DNA of 26,173 bases from Vitrella brassicaformis (lineage: Eukaryota > Sar > Vitrellaceae): NCBI GenBank assembly GCA_001179505.1, contig CDMY01000541.1, positions 1 through 26,173 on the forward strand, in the 5' to 3' direction. Positions 1 to 9,836 of this stretch are shown in pieces. The position numbers and the translations under genes are program-made. Positions within the stretch are counted from its first letter, which is position 1. The number at the start of each line of letters is the position of its first letter. The notes beneath the pieces are model-generated. The model saw only the letters and a program-made list of their open reading frames with translations. It ran no database searches and was not told the DNA's origin.

Positions 1-760
1 GTCATATACACACACTCCAAGTCCACACGTGCGTGCGCAGGGGTGCGCACAGAGACATTCATGAGATACACACATTCCAAGTCCACACGTGCATGCGCAG
101 GTGTGCGCACAGAGACATTCATCATATACAAACACACTCCAAGTCGACACGTGCGTGCACAGGTGTGCGCAAAGAGACATTCATGAGATACACACACTCC
201 AAGTGGACATGTGCGTGCGCAGGGATGCGCACACAGGCATTCATTATATACACACACTCCAAGTCGACACGTGCATGCTCGACACGTGCATGCGCAGGGG
301 TGCGCAGGGGTGCGCAAGGGTGAGCACACGTACGTTCGTCATATATAAACATACCAAGTCGACACGTGCATGCGCAGGGCTGCGCACACACATACCAAGT
401 CGACTTGTGCATGCGCAGGGATGCCCATACAGACATTCATTATATACACACACCAAGTCGACACGTGCATGCAGGGGTGCGCACACAGACATTCATCACA
501 AGTCAACACGTGTATGCGCAGGGCTGCGCACACAGACATTCATTATATACAAACAGACCAAGTGGACACGTGCATGCGCAAGGCTGCGCACACAGACATT
601 CATTATATACACACACACACTCCAAGTCCACACGTGCATGCGCAGGGTGCGCACACAGACATTCATTATATACACACACACTGAGTCCAAACGTGCATGC
701 AGGGGTGCGCACACAGAGATTCATTATATATACACACACACACACAGTCAACACGTGAAT
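1..760. repeat. Degenerate minisatellite, about 60 bp unit, about 13 copies
   Basis: About 13 imperfect copies follow one another, mostly 55-64 bp apart, with some shortened to about 42-45 bp. Each unit has a core like ccaagtcsacacgtgcatgc, then a segment rich in tgcgca palindromes, then cacagacattcat, then an AT-rich tatatacacacac spacer. Cores start near 18, 78, 140, 199, 259, 354, 396, 453, 498, 558, 622, 684 and 748. Long open frames on both strands are only translations of the repeat and show no protein-like composition beyond it. The window begins inside the array, so its true length is unknown. Confidence 0.93.
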
Positions 761-1235
761 GCGCAGGGTCATGTGTCTGGATGGATTCGCTCTCACTTGT
801 CTATCGCCCTCGCGCGTGCGACTAGCTTCTGTCTGCGTGGGGGAGGGAGGGGGGCGGGTTGCGGGACTGGGATGTGCTGATGGGGCGGGGATCGATCCGT
901 CCTCTTCTTGAGCGTTTGACTCTGTGTGCTCATGGGACTGTATTTGTATGAGTGTCACGGACACACAGACGAGTCTTACGGCTAATGCAAGTTGTCTCTG
1001 TCTCTCATGGTAACTCGCAAGTGCACTGCCAACTCACCGCGCATTCGCCCCTTCCCCACGGACGACGTTTGAGGGAGGGGCTCTTTCCTGCCCCACTAGA
1101 TCACTGACTGACGAACTGACTGACTGACCGACGGCCTGCCTGCTCGCCTGCTGGCTCCCCACTTCATGTGTGCTTCGTGTGGCTGCCCTCTTCACGTCTA
1201 TCATCCGCGCCGTGTCTGTCTGGCGCTCGTGTGCG
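761..1235. other. Spacer with no recognisable gene
   Basis: This stretch separates the main minisatellite from its inverted copies. It has G-rich and gactgact-type low-complexity patches (near 840-860 and 1100-1135) but no ORF with protein-like composition and no RNA gene that I can recognise. Confidence 0.6.
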
Positions 1236-1390
1236 TCTGTATGTATGCACGTGTGGACTTGGAATGTGTGTATATAATGAACGTGTGTTTGCGCACCTCT
1301 GCGCATACACGTGTGGACTTGGAGTGTGTGTATATGCGATGAATGTCTGTGTGCGCACACATAAACGCAGGTGTGCACACAGAGACAGTG
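1236..1390 (-). repeat. Inverted copies of the 1-760 minisatellite unit
   Basis: Two to three units are present in the opposite orientation to the main array. The plus strand reads cacgtgtggacttgga at about 1249 and again at about 1309, followed by tgtgtgtatat and aatgaacgtg/gatgaatgtc. This is the reverse complement of the core, spacer and cattcat segments of the left array. The copies end next to the LINE fragment at about 1395. Confidence 0.88.
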
Positions 1391-1395
1391 AGTGA

Positions 1396-2090
1396 GTCTA
1401 GCAGGCGGCCAGCGGCCACCTTACTTCGTGCGGCATCGTGCGCTTGCATAGCATGTAGCAGCTCAGCACGCAGAGACGTGTGCAGTGGGTCAGTCGCCAA
1501 ATCACTGGCAATCGCATCGATATCACTCTCTGCCCAGCGATACAGGACACGGCTGGGATTATTGCAGGCAGCCTGAATACGAGCACGCAGGTCAGTCACT
1601 GCCGGCGGTTCGGTATCCGCCTGCAGGCCAAATGACAGAACAAGGTGCTGTGTGTTCAGGCTAGTAAGCGTCGGTCGGAAATGTGTGGTCATCGGGTACA
1701 GACATGATGATGCCATCACGTAGTCAATCACAGTGCCCCGCCCCTGTGCATAGGTAGCAGCTGAGGTGACTGTGTGAGGAGACTGGCCGACAGGCCGGCC
1801 ATTGAAACTCAGCAGTCCATTCGAACGACACATATCCAACAGAGAGCTCCCCTTCAGGTCAGGTGCAGAGCTACAAGTAGAGTGGCGGGGTGCGGGGTCA
1901 AGCACCAGGGGGTGGAAAGCGTGGATATCCTCACCCACATCCTCATAATCATCTACACTGAGCGTGTCGGTCACGATAGTGGAATAGTGCCTAGCGGATC
2001 GAAGGAACATGGACATGAGACGATCTTCACCGATGCATGGCAAACACAACATGGTACAATAAAGGTGTCCATCCACACGGTCTATGCATC
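1396..2090 (-). mobile_element. Truncated non-LTR (LINE) retrotransposon, endonuclease C-terminal part
   Basis: The minus-strand frame encodes the last two thirds of an AP-endonuclease-like (EEP) domain of a LINE ORF2. Recognisable blocks in order are GSSLLDMCRSNGLLSFNGR, then GRGTVIDYVMAS, then NTQHLVLSF, followed by a short linker (RAELLHAMQAHDAARSKV). In this family such a domain nicks target DNA before reverse transcription. The N-terminal catalytic part is absent before the neighbouring methyltransferase gene. The expected SDH near the end reads TQH (about 1645-1653), so a catalytic Asp is replaced. Downstream, the frame runs directly into inverted minisatellite units, with no reverse transcriptase. 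It is a dead fragment, probably of the same broad family as the LINE at the right edge. Confidence 0.8.
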
Positions 2091-2183
2091 ACCGATACAC
2101 CTGCATGCATCACGTCACACACGTGCCATGATGTCCGTGACTCCCAAACCAAGCGCAAACAGCTTGGCTGGCCATCTGTCTAT

Positions 2184-3576
2184 CTAGTGGCCTTGGGTTC
2201 AGCCACAAATGTCTTGATCGTCCCAAAACCCATCGTTTCAACACCCAACACCTACACACACACACACACACACAGACACATATGCATCCTTCCGTGTGTA
2301 AGAGTGCCATCCATTCATCCATCCACCCATCCACTTACCGTAAATCCGGCTTTTTCGATCATGTAGCAGAAGTCGTCTTGTTTGGGGAAGGCCTGGATGC
2401 TGTCCAGCAAGTGGCGGTACTCGCGCCGCCTCCCAGACAGCCACACACCTATCAGCGCATTCAACCGGATGAACCAACGCGTCAGACGGGCCAGCAGACC
2501 TGAAGAGGTTCACACACGTGTACGGATGGGCACATCGGTGGGTGTGGCATCGTGTGTGGTGACTGACTGACCGTTTCCCGTGGAATCTGATATCTCTTGT
2601 ATTGCCAGCCTTTTGCCCTGCTCCTTCTTGATGACATGATGGAACTTCTCCAGCGCCGTGATGCGCGACGCCGCCGGCACGTTGCGAATGCCCGAAAGAG
2701 ATGGAGATCTGACAGGCACAGCAAGTCGTGCACACAACACGTTTCTGGATCGTGTCTGTGTGTGTGCGTACCTTGTCGAATGAGCTGTCCTCATATTGCA
2801 GGGCGAGTGTGTCGCCCAGCTCAAGGCGAACAGTGTCGTTCAAGAATGCTCGAGAGACCTGTTCGCACACAGGTCAATACATAGGAGTGAGCGCGTCAGG
2901 CGCATGTGGTCCTCACTTTGTCCCTCCCGACAGCCAGCATGTTTGCTGACGGATCGACACCGACCACACACGGACCTGCAGACACCACACACACATCATG
3001 ATGATACAAGCATACGTACAGATCTGTGTCTGTGTGCGCCTGGTCGCTTACCATCTCGTTTTGTGTCATTTTCCCTGGACTTGATCTGTTGGCCGAGTAT
3101 GCCACGTCAGCCGTGCCCGTGGCGACGTCCAACACACGGTCAGACGGCTCAAACTAAACACAAACAGACAGTGAGACACCGGTGTGTGTGTATGTGCGCA
3201 TGGGTGAGAGTGCGTCCAACCTGCAGAGTGTGCACAAGCCGCCTTCTCCATGCCCTGTCCATGCCCATCGACATGACGCGATTCACAAAGTCATAACGAG
3301 GCGCCACCGCATCAAACATCCCGCATGCACGCCACACAAACACAGGCAGATGCATGAATCACGCGCATCTGCCTGAAAGGCGCAGAAAGAAATGCATGAG
3401 CGCATCGGCTCTGCCCACCTGCCGCTCCCCATTGCAGCCTCGCTCTGCCCTTTGTTGCCGTCGCCATCATTCAGCCGCCTTCTCAACCAGGCCCTCTCGC
3501 CCTTTCCAAGATCAACAGCCTCGCTCATGCGCAGCAGCAGGAGATGCACCACACACGCCAACAGTGATATCACCAT
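2184..3576 (-). CDS. ubiE/COQ5: UbiE/COQ5/MenG-type quinone C-methyltransferase, with one frame break
   Basis: SAM-dependent methyltransferase of the ubiquinone/menaquinone/phylloquinone pathway; the family methylates the quinone head group. Readable exons are 3355-3221 (MFDAVAPRYDFVNRVMSMG), 3153-3052 or 3081 (SAM motif LDVATGTADVA), 2975-2917 (VVGVDPSANML), 2858-2772 (GDTLALQYEDSSFDK), 2708-2572 (GIRNVPAASR), 2499-2339 (YRHLLDSIQAFPKQDDF) and 2251-2184 (GFGTIKTFVAEP, stop TAG). The order and spacing match the whole family. In exon 2708-2572 the conserved SFGIRNV is split by one extra G (ccc at 2691-2693 on plus). Upstream, an ATG at 3576 opens a hydrophobic leader (MVISLLACVVHLLLL) that looks like a signal peptide. 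It could target a complex plastid (MenG role), but I found no in-frame acceptor joining it to 3355, so the N-terminus is uncertain. A mitochondrial COQ5 role is the alternative. Confidence 0.87.
2254..2274. repeat. (CA)n microsatellite
   Basis: Pure ac/ca run lying in the last intron of the UbiE/COQ5 gene, directly next to its 3' splice site. Confidence 0.97.
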
Positions 3577-4048
3577 GACGCGCCGAGATCTATGCAGCTC
3601 CTCCTGCACCTGCGAGCTTCTCTCGCCGATCCATTGTGCTGTAAGCATAAACGAATTTAGTCATGCGTGTGATGCGTTCTGCAACACATTGATGCCGCAC
3701 ATGCAGAAGGACATTCATTCATTCATTCAGTGCGCTCCCATGTCACACGCACAGACGAACCACACACCTTGAACAGCTGTAATGTGGTTTCTGCAGGCTT
3801 TGTTTCTGTCTGTGTGTCTGTCGCAGAGGTTGATGAGAAAGGCCCTATCCTCTGTCGGTCAAGTCAGACCCATGTGCATAAACCCCGATACCCGCATACT
3901 GACGCATTCATCACCAAGAGACAGCCAACAGCAGCGTCCTGACGCTGCTTGGTGATGAACCTGTTGGTCAAATCCCCATTCTTACCAGCACCAACGCCAG
4001 ACATACATCGGTACAAATCAGACAGACGCAGCTTGATACTTCTGCTGC
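3577..4048. other. Intergenic region between two minus-strand genes
   Basis: This lies downstream of the ankyrin gene and upstream of the methyltransferase. It contains a short (attc)n run near 3712-3728 and nothing that looks coding or like an RNA gene. It presumably holds the methyltransferase promoter. An ATG at 3648 in the same frame as 3576 would extend that gene into this stretch. Confidence 0.5.
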
Positions 4049-6602
4049 CTACTCGTAGCCTCTGAGCAACGTGCGCATTTCGTCAGTTTGCGCCAAATCC
4101 AGGGGACTTTTGCCCTGCATGCATGGGATGCACATAAGAGACAGCCATGGAACGTTGTCGGCCGCCATCATGTCATGAGCTTCTCACCTTGTTGACCTTC
4201 TTCAGCTCATCGGCCCCGCCCCACTCGAGCAGCTGCTTGGCGGCGTCCACATGTCCTTGCCAGGCTGCCAGGTGAACCGCATAGTAACCATCCTGTATCT
4301 CATACACAGCAGAGGTGAGCTGTATTTTGAGCCGGGCCTTCCCACTTCTCCGCTAACTTACCGGCCCCCTCTGCTCGAGAAGTCTCATGCCATTCTTCGT
4401 AAACATCGCTCTCATCGCCTTAACATTGTCGCACATCACAGCCAGATGGAATGGGCTGCTGTCGTTCTGAGAGACATGACATGCAGCGGACGGTCCATGC
4501 TTCTCTGCACTTGTTGAACACTTTTTTACATCTGTCCGTTTCCAAAGCTCATCAACACCGCCCCATTGGATGATCTGGTCGATAACGTCGACATCACCGC
4601 TCTCAGCGGCAAAATGGATTGGCTGGAATCCAAACTGTTCAAAGGGGCGGAAGTGCACATAGAGAGCTTAAAGCACCGTCCTGCCTGCCCTTCAGCGTAC
4701 CTGCCCCTTCTTGTCGAGCACCTTCTTCTGCCACGTTGCTTCTGCCTGGTCATAGATCGCTCGCAGCACATCGACACAATCAGAGCCGGCAGCCAGGTGG
4801 AACGGCGTGTTGTCCACCTGATAAGCACAAGAAATGTCTTGAAACAGTGTGAGTCGATGGAAATCCACTTACCTTGTTTGTGAGTGCCAACAAACTCTGC
4901 CCGCATATTCTCAGGATCTCAGACACAACCAACGCATGGCCCTTCTCGACCGCCAAGTGCAACACGGTGTTTTCGTCCTGCGGACAGACAGCACCGACAT
5001 ACAGATGGAGACAGCATTTTCAGCCATTTAGCCTTACCAGTATCTTCAGTCGCTTGCTGACGAGCCCTACTCCCTGGTCAGCTTGCATGAGCAGCAGAAC
5101 CATCACGACATCCACGTGGCCGTTCTGGGCTGCAAATGCTAGCGGAGTGAAACCCTCCTGCATTCATGCAAGCAACCAAGCGTGAACGGTCCATCTACTG
5201 TCAATCGGTGTCTCTCACTTTGTTACTGTCATGAAGGCATTGGGGGCCATATTCTTTCACCATTTTCAAAACTGCCTTTCGATTGCCTTCTGCACATGCC
5301 TCAAAAAGTTTCATCTTCTCCACAGGGTCACGACTTGAATCCTGGGCAATACCCATGCCGTCGCTTCCGAAGCTGTGAGCCTTGGTTTTGGCTTTCGCTG
5401 CCGCTTTCGCCTTGGGCTTCCGTCCTGCCTTCGCCTACATCCGTTCACACGCGCACACACAAACACACACATATACATACAGTGGAGCATAGAGATGAAA
5501 ATCTTCGGCCCGTCAATCGTCCGACTAACCTTTGGCATGGCCCCAGCTTTGGGAGCAGCAAGCGTTGGTTCTGGCCTTTCCTCGGGCTGTGAGCTCGTCG
5601 CCTCATCTATGAAGTCCTGCGCAGAAACACATTGAAACAACCGACAACACAACACCAGCACAAGAGGCGGGTTTTTGCATTCAAGTATGCGTATTGATGC
5701 TTGCTGACCAAGAACGGTTTCCACTCTGTTCCATCCTGTATGACTACAATGCCATCTTTCTCGATGATGCATGCCTCCTGGCCATTGAGGGTGTACAGGG
5801 GTGAATCCAACTTGGCCACCTTCAAGTTCAAATCCTGCCGTCCCTTGACGAAATCGTTGAGAAACACGTCCACGAGATCCTCGGGGTCGCCGTTAGAAAT
5901 GAAGCTGAGCCTTTCCTCCTCTTGCCCCTGGATACATCATAAACATGTGAAAGCAAAGGCTGACATGATATACATAGACATGCGGCTTATCTACTCTGCC
6001 AATCCTCTCACCGGCGCAGGGCTGCCTCTCAGCGGCTCAGGGTTGCCTAAGGATGGTCTCCTGGCTGACATTGTTAGTCTTGGCATCATTATTGGTCGTT
6101 CTGGAATCAGTCCGGAAAACCTTTGTTGTGGTGCCATGCCCATCATTACTGGGGTTGATGGACTGGCAAACATTTGTTGTGGTGGCAGAGTCATGATTGC
6201 TGGTAGCGGTGGCCGGGACAAGACGAACTCATGCTGATCCACCATCCTTTTGAGCGCCGATTGGTTCTGCCTCAGTGCCTCCATCTGGATGTTCATGCCC
6301 TTCATCTGGATGTTCATGCCGCTCAGCAGCATCATGCATTGGTTGAAAAGTTCCTGGGTATGCTGCCATATGAACTCCTGCATGTCCAAGCCGGGGCCCT
6401 GGCAATGCATGCTTGGCTGCATCACCGAAGACGGAGACACGAAAGGCATCAGCATCGGACGGCTCCCCAGCGGCCCAGCGGTTCCGGGAGGGCCGAGTGG
6501 TCGCCGCATGGACCCCAGGGGGGAAGTGCCTGGGGATTCTCCTGTCGACGCGGCCTCCAATGCGGAGAGAGAGGCAGTCGTCCCTTGCCCTGATGTGGCC
6601 TA
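4049..6602 (-). CDS. Ankyrin-repeat protein with one repeat per exon
   Basis: Eleven exons join in frame: about 6602-6012, 5927-5709, 5616-5530, 5434-5219, 5157-5038, 4977-4873, 4817-4701, 4634-4530, 4466-4362, 4292-4188 and 4114-4049 (TAG). Exons 5-11 each carry one ankyrin repeat (for example EGFTPLAFAAQNGHVDVV, DENTVLHLAVEKGHALVV, DGYYAVHLAAWQGHVDAA), and exon 4 has a degenerate leading one (KLFEACAEGNRKAVLKMV). All these junctions are phase 0. The first exon is Met/Pro/Gln-rich low complexity with a GMNIQMK/GMNIQME tandem. Exon 4 begins with a Lys/Ala basic stretch. Ankyrin repeats bind proteins; no catalytic domain is visible, so the partner and role are unknown. The first in-frame ATG is at 6509. 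The frame is open up to a TAG at about 6603, so the real start or an upstream exon is unsettled. Confidence 0.85.
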
Positions 6603-6642
6603 GTATCCAAAGCACCATGCGCTGAACGAGCAGCGTTCTTTC

Positions 6643-9041
6643 CTAACAAAGGCAAGGAAGCAGGAGCAAGTATTCGCTGCTCATCGTGTTGACTAGCTTT
6701 TCCTGCTCACCACAGAACTCGGAAAGTATCCACATGTCCTCAGCCTTTGCCGCCGCCACACTTGCATCGATCATCATGGGAAGCTTCACATGCCCCTTCA
6801 AGCTACGTTTCCTTTCTCCGGCAAGGGCGCTGAGCCCCATCACCCGACCCGGCAGGCCCACACATGCCAGTCTTACGGTTTGAGTACTCATATCGTGAGA
6901 CTCACACTTGGAGGTCACACGGGAGGGGAAGAAGGGGCAACGTGGCAGGCAATGACGAGACTGCTTTTCGGTTTTCGGCTCCGAAGAGAGCAGGGTCCAT
7001 TGCTCATATATGGGATTCGAAGAATCATCGAGCAGGGGTCCAGTCGCAGCGGGAAATGCCCCGAGGCGGTGCTCGCCCGTGGGTGGCGCCAAATAGGGTG
7101 CGACACAGCCATCGTCATCGACCGTATCGGGATGCACTCTAAGAGTCAAATGCGGGCAAGCTTTTGGCACGAGACAGAAGGCGCCCGGAAGACAGTACTG
7201 GTTGGTCTTGATGATCCATAGCTGTCCCGGACTTGGACTCGAGGATACGTTGCTGTATGAGTCGATGGGACAAGTGAGAACCAGCTGTGATTTGGTATTT
7301 TGCAGGCGGATGTCGACGTTTGACTCAATCAGGGCGTTGACCAGGCCGCTAAGATGGTAAGCTTCAAGAACTTTCTCCTTTTCGCCTTCCTCCTTGTTGA
7401 GGTCCTCCTTCTTTTCATTTTTATCTGCATCTTCTTTCTTTCCAGCGTCTTCTTCCTCTTCATCCTCTTGTTCCGCATCATCATCGTCGGCGCCTTGCTG
7501 TCGTAGATCAAGTGCTAGAGACACGTCAAAATTCTGCTTGATCAGGTCGCCTTCCACAGAATCATTTATGATGTCGATGCTTTCCGGCATCAGAAGTTGA
7601 GCTGGCAAACCACAGACAAATAGGCATTAAGCAAGACACACATACATGCAACGACTTCAGCTCTTTCTTGCTGTGCACCAACCTTGCTGTGCGACAATCG
7701 GCTGGCTGCAGTGCCACAGCCCGTCCATCGAGATGCCCTTTTTGCCTGCCCTGACCATCACCGGGCTTTTGCCTTGATCAGAGGTTTTGACGGCCACAAC
7801 GTATTGAGGCATGCCAACACACTTGATCGTCATCATTTGATCATCCAGCTTGCTGGCGATGCGGCCATCCCTCACTCTCTTGAACGCAATGTCCGGGCCG
7901 ATCTCGCTCTTTGATGAGGAGCACCACACAGATGTCCATCCCCTTCCTGCTACTGCTGGCTGCTCGATGTTGTCGGCTGGCGTGATGATCCATTGCTCGT
8001 ACTTGGCCTCATCCTTGCTGTTGTTCCTGTCTTTCTCGATTATCGGCTCCCCCAATGTGAGCTTGTTCTCCATCCGCACGCTGACTTTGAGAGTCTTGCT
8101 TGGTGTCTTGTTGGCGTAAGCTTTCGGCACAAGGCGGAAGACGTCTGTCGGACATAGCTCGTCAGTCTGTCGGACCCACAGCTGTGAAATGTCTGGCTCC
8201 TCGTGCGTCTCCCGTGTTGTCTTCTCCTTCAGCCCCACGGAGACATCATGCACCACGCTTTCTGTTGCGGCAAGAAAGAGCTCAGTGCCGATGTTCTGCA
8301 GACGGAAAGCCGCTTCGCGCGCCTCGATGTTGAGACCGTCGATCACTGCCCGCGTCAAAGCAGCATAGGGAGGATTCCGCTGAACAATCACGGTGGCAAA
8401 ACACAGGGAATTTGCACCTGAATCCTTACGCATCGTGCCTTGGCTGACGCGGATGATGGCAATGCCGTCCGGATAGTCTTCAGGATGGATGAGGTGGTTT
8501 ATCAGCCTGTAGTCTGAGTCCTCGATGAAGATGGTCAGCAATGCCGACTCGAAGCTGGATAGCATTGCCTCGTGGCCGGCATCAAGTGTCGTCCTTCACA
8601 GCCAACGAAAAAAGAAGACAGGACGTGTGTGCACACGGGAAAGCTATTCAATCACCAACAAACCAGTTATTGGAGGCTCTCAGCTTTCCATACTGAACAC
8701 GAACACGAGACTTGTCGTCGGTCTCCTCGCCTGAAAAAATTGAAAATTTGAAGAAATTGAAACTTGCACACAGACACACACGCGTAGCAGCACTCCGTGT
8801 GTGTCTGTGTGCAAGTCTTACTGTTTCCTGTGTCTCTGTTAAGAGCAAATCCCACTTCCAGCCCACCAAACCCAGCAGTGATCTCGCCGCCCATCGCCAC
8901 TCTAACATCCTTCTTCATGACCTTCTTCAGCTCCTGGGCGACGAATTTCCTGTCCCTCGCCGGGATCAGCATCACGTGCACAGGGCTGAGGGAGTTGTTG
9001 AGGCAGACAAGTTTGGTGTGGTCGTCGGCACTCAGTGGCAT
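6643..9041 (-). CDS. Internally duplicated protein, possibly beta-trefoil; function unknown
   Basis: The exons are 9041-8822, a short one at about 8730-8694, 8593-7683 and 7601-6643 (TAG). The junction at 7683/7601 is in phase (GT-AG, phase 1); the bounds of the small exon are my best phase-consistent guess. The start ATG at 9041 opens MPLSADDHTKLVCLNN. Two homologous halves follow. Each has an RLQN..(x)L.L block, then QLW, then F.LVPKA, then YEQW, then a CVG(M/L)P block near the end (KCVGMPQYVVAV versus ACVGLPGRVMGL). The W/Q spacing resembles ricin-like or MIR-like beta-trefoils, but this is inferred by eye. A highly acidic then Lys/Glu-rich linker (about 7510-7370) precedes the second copy's core. 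There is no signal peptide or membrane segment. I do not recognise the family. Confidence 0.78.
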
Positions 9042-9234
9042 GATTGTGATTTGGGGGTGTCGAAGATGGCTTTACACGCAGCAGTGACGCAGCTGAAAAC
9101 GCAGCAGGAATACAATAGCAGGGATATCGATACGGAGCGCTCGCACTGGTGCGGATTTGGGGCTCGAAGGCGAACTTGAAGGAGGAAGAGGGAGAGCGGT
9201 TGAAGCTCTGCGAGCTTGGCGTGACTAGAGGTAG

Positions 9235-9251
9235 CCCGCGCTTCGCGCGGG
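9235..9251 (-). other. Helitron 3'-terminal hairpin
   Basis: Plus strand cccgcgcttcgcgcggg is a perfect 7-bp stem with a 3-nt loop. On the minus strand it is followed by ctacct and the terminal CTAG at 9228-9225, the spacing typical of the transposition stop signal of Helitrons. Confidence 0.9.
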
Positions 9252-9836
9252 ATCCCTGGGTGTGGGATCGCTTCTGGCTGACTGACAGCAGGTACACAGA
9301 GCAGATAGCAATCAAAAACGAGCCAGATCTGTTGTGTGGTTCACAGGCACATCTGTTCTGATGATGGATGCCGATTTCAGCGTCCCTGCGACGGCGTCAG
9401 CCAACTGCACGGCCAGATCCAGCAAGTCGACGATTACGTCCAGCGAGAGATGCAGAAGCACGGCACCTGCCTCTGCCCGATGAGGTGCTGATGCTCAATT
9501 TGACGGCAGCGAGTATCCAGCGGAAGCACATGACTCAAGGAGAGGGCGTGGAGGGCACTCTGCTGAGATCATCCACACGGCCATCTTGAATGCCGAGACG
9601 ATGACGCGGCCAAGCGGGACTACACCGGTAAGGGCTATCATCAACATGGCTTCAGTGCGTGCGTCAAAAGTACAGTTCTAGTTACACATCGTATCAACAT
9701 CGCTGCTCACTGCTCACTGCATCTGTCATGAACGCTGAGACCATCAGCGGCTCTATCTAGACACTATCAACATCAACGCCACTGCGTATAAATACATGGC
9801 TATCAACAACACATGGTCAGCGCTCTCCATCTTCAC
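9252..9836. other. Non-coding tail of the Helitron
   Basis: This lies between the helicase stop codon and the terminal hairpin. A short plus-strand frame near 9375-9490 has a somewhat protein-like look (QIQQVDDYVQREMQKHG) but no start, homologue or continuation that I can recognise. Otherwise nothing is visible. Confidence 0.5.

Noticed and set aside
1-760. CRISPR-like array
   Set aside because: Units vary throughout, with no constant repeat and unique spacers, and the genome is eukaryotic.
89-880. 263-codon open frame on plus strand (and several on minus) over the left repeat
   Set aside because: It is a translation of the minisatellite; codon content follows the repeat and no independent protein signal exists.
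6449-6655. Splice from the duplicated-domain gene (donor near 6710) across its stop into the ankyrin gene, making one giant protein
   Set aside because: A GT-AG pair exists (acceptor at 6643-6644) but leads into a frame that ends at 6449 and not into the ankyrin frame.
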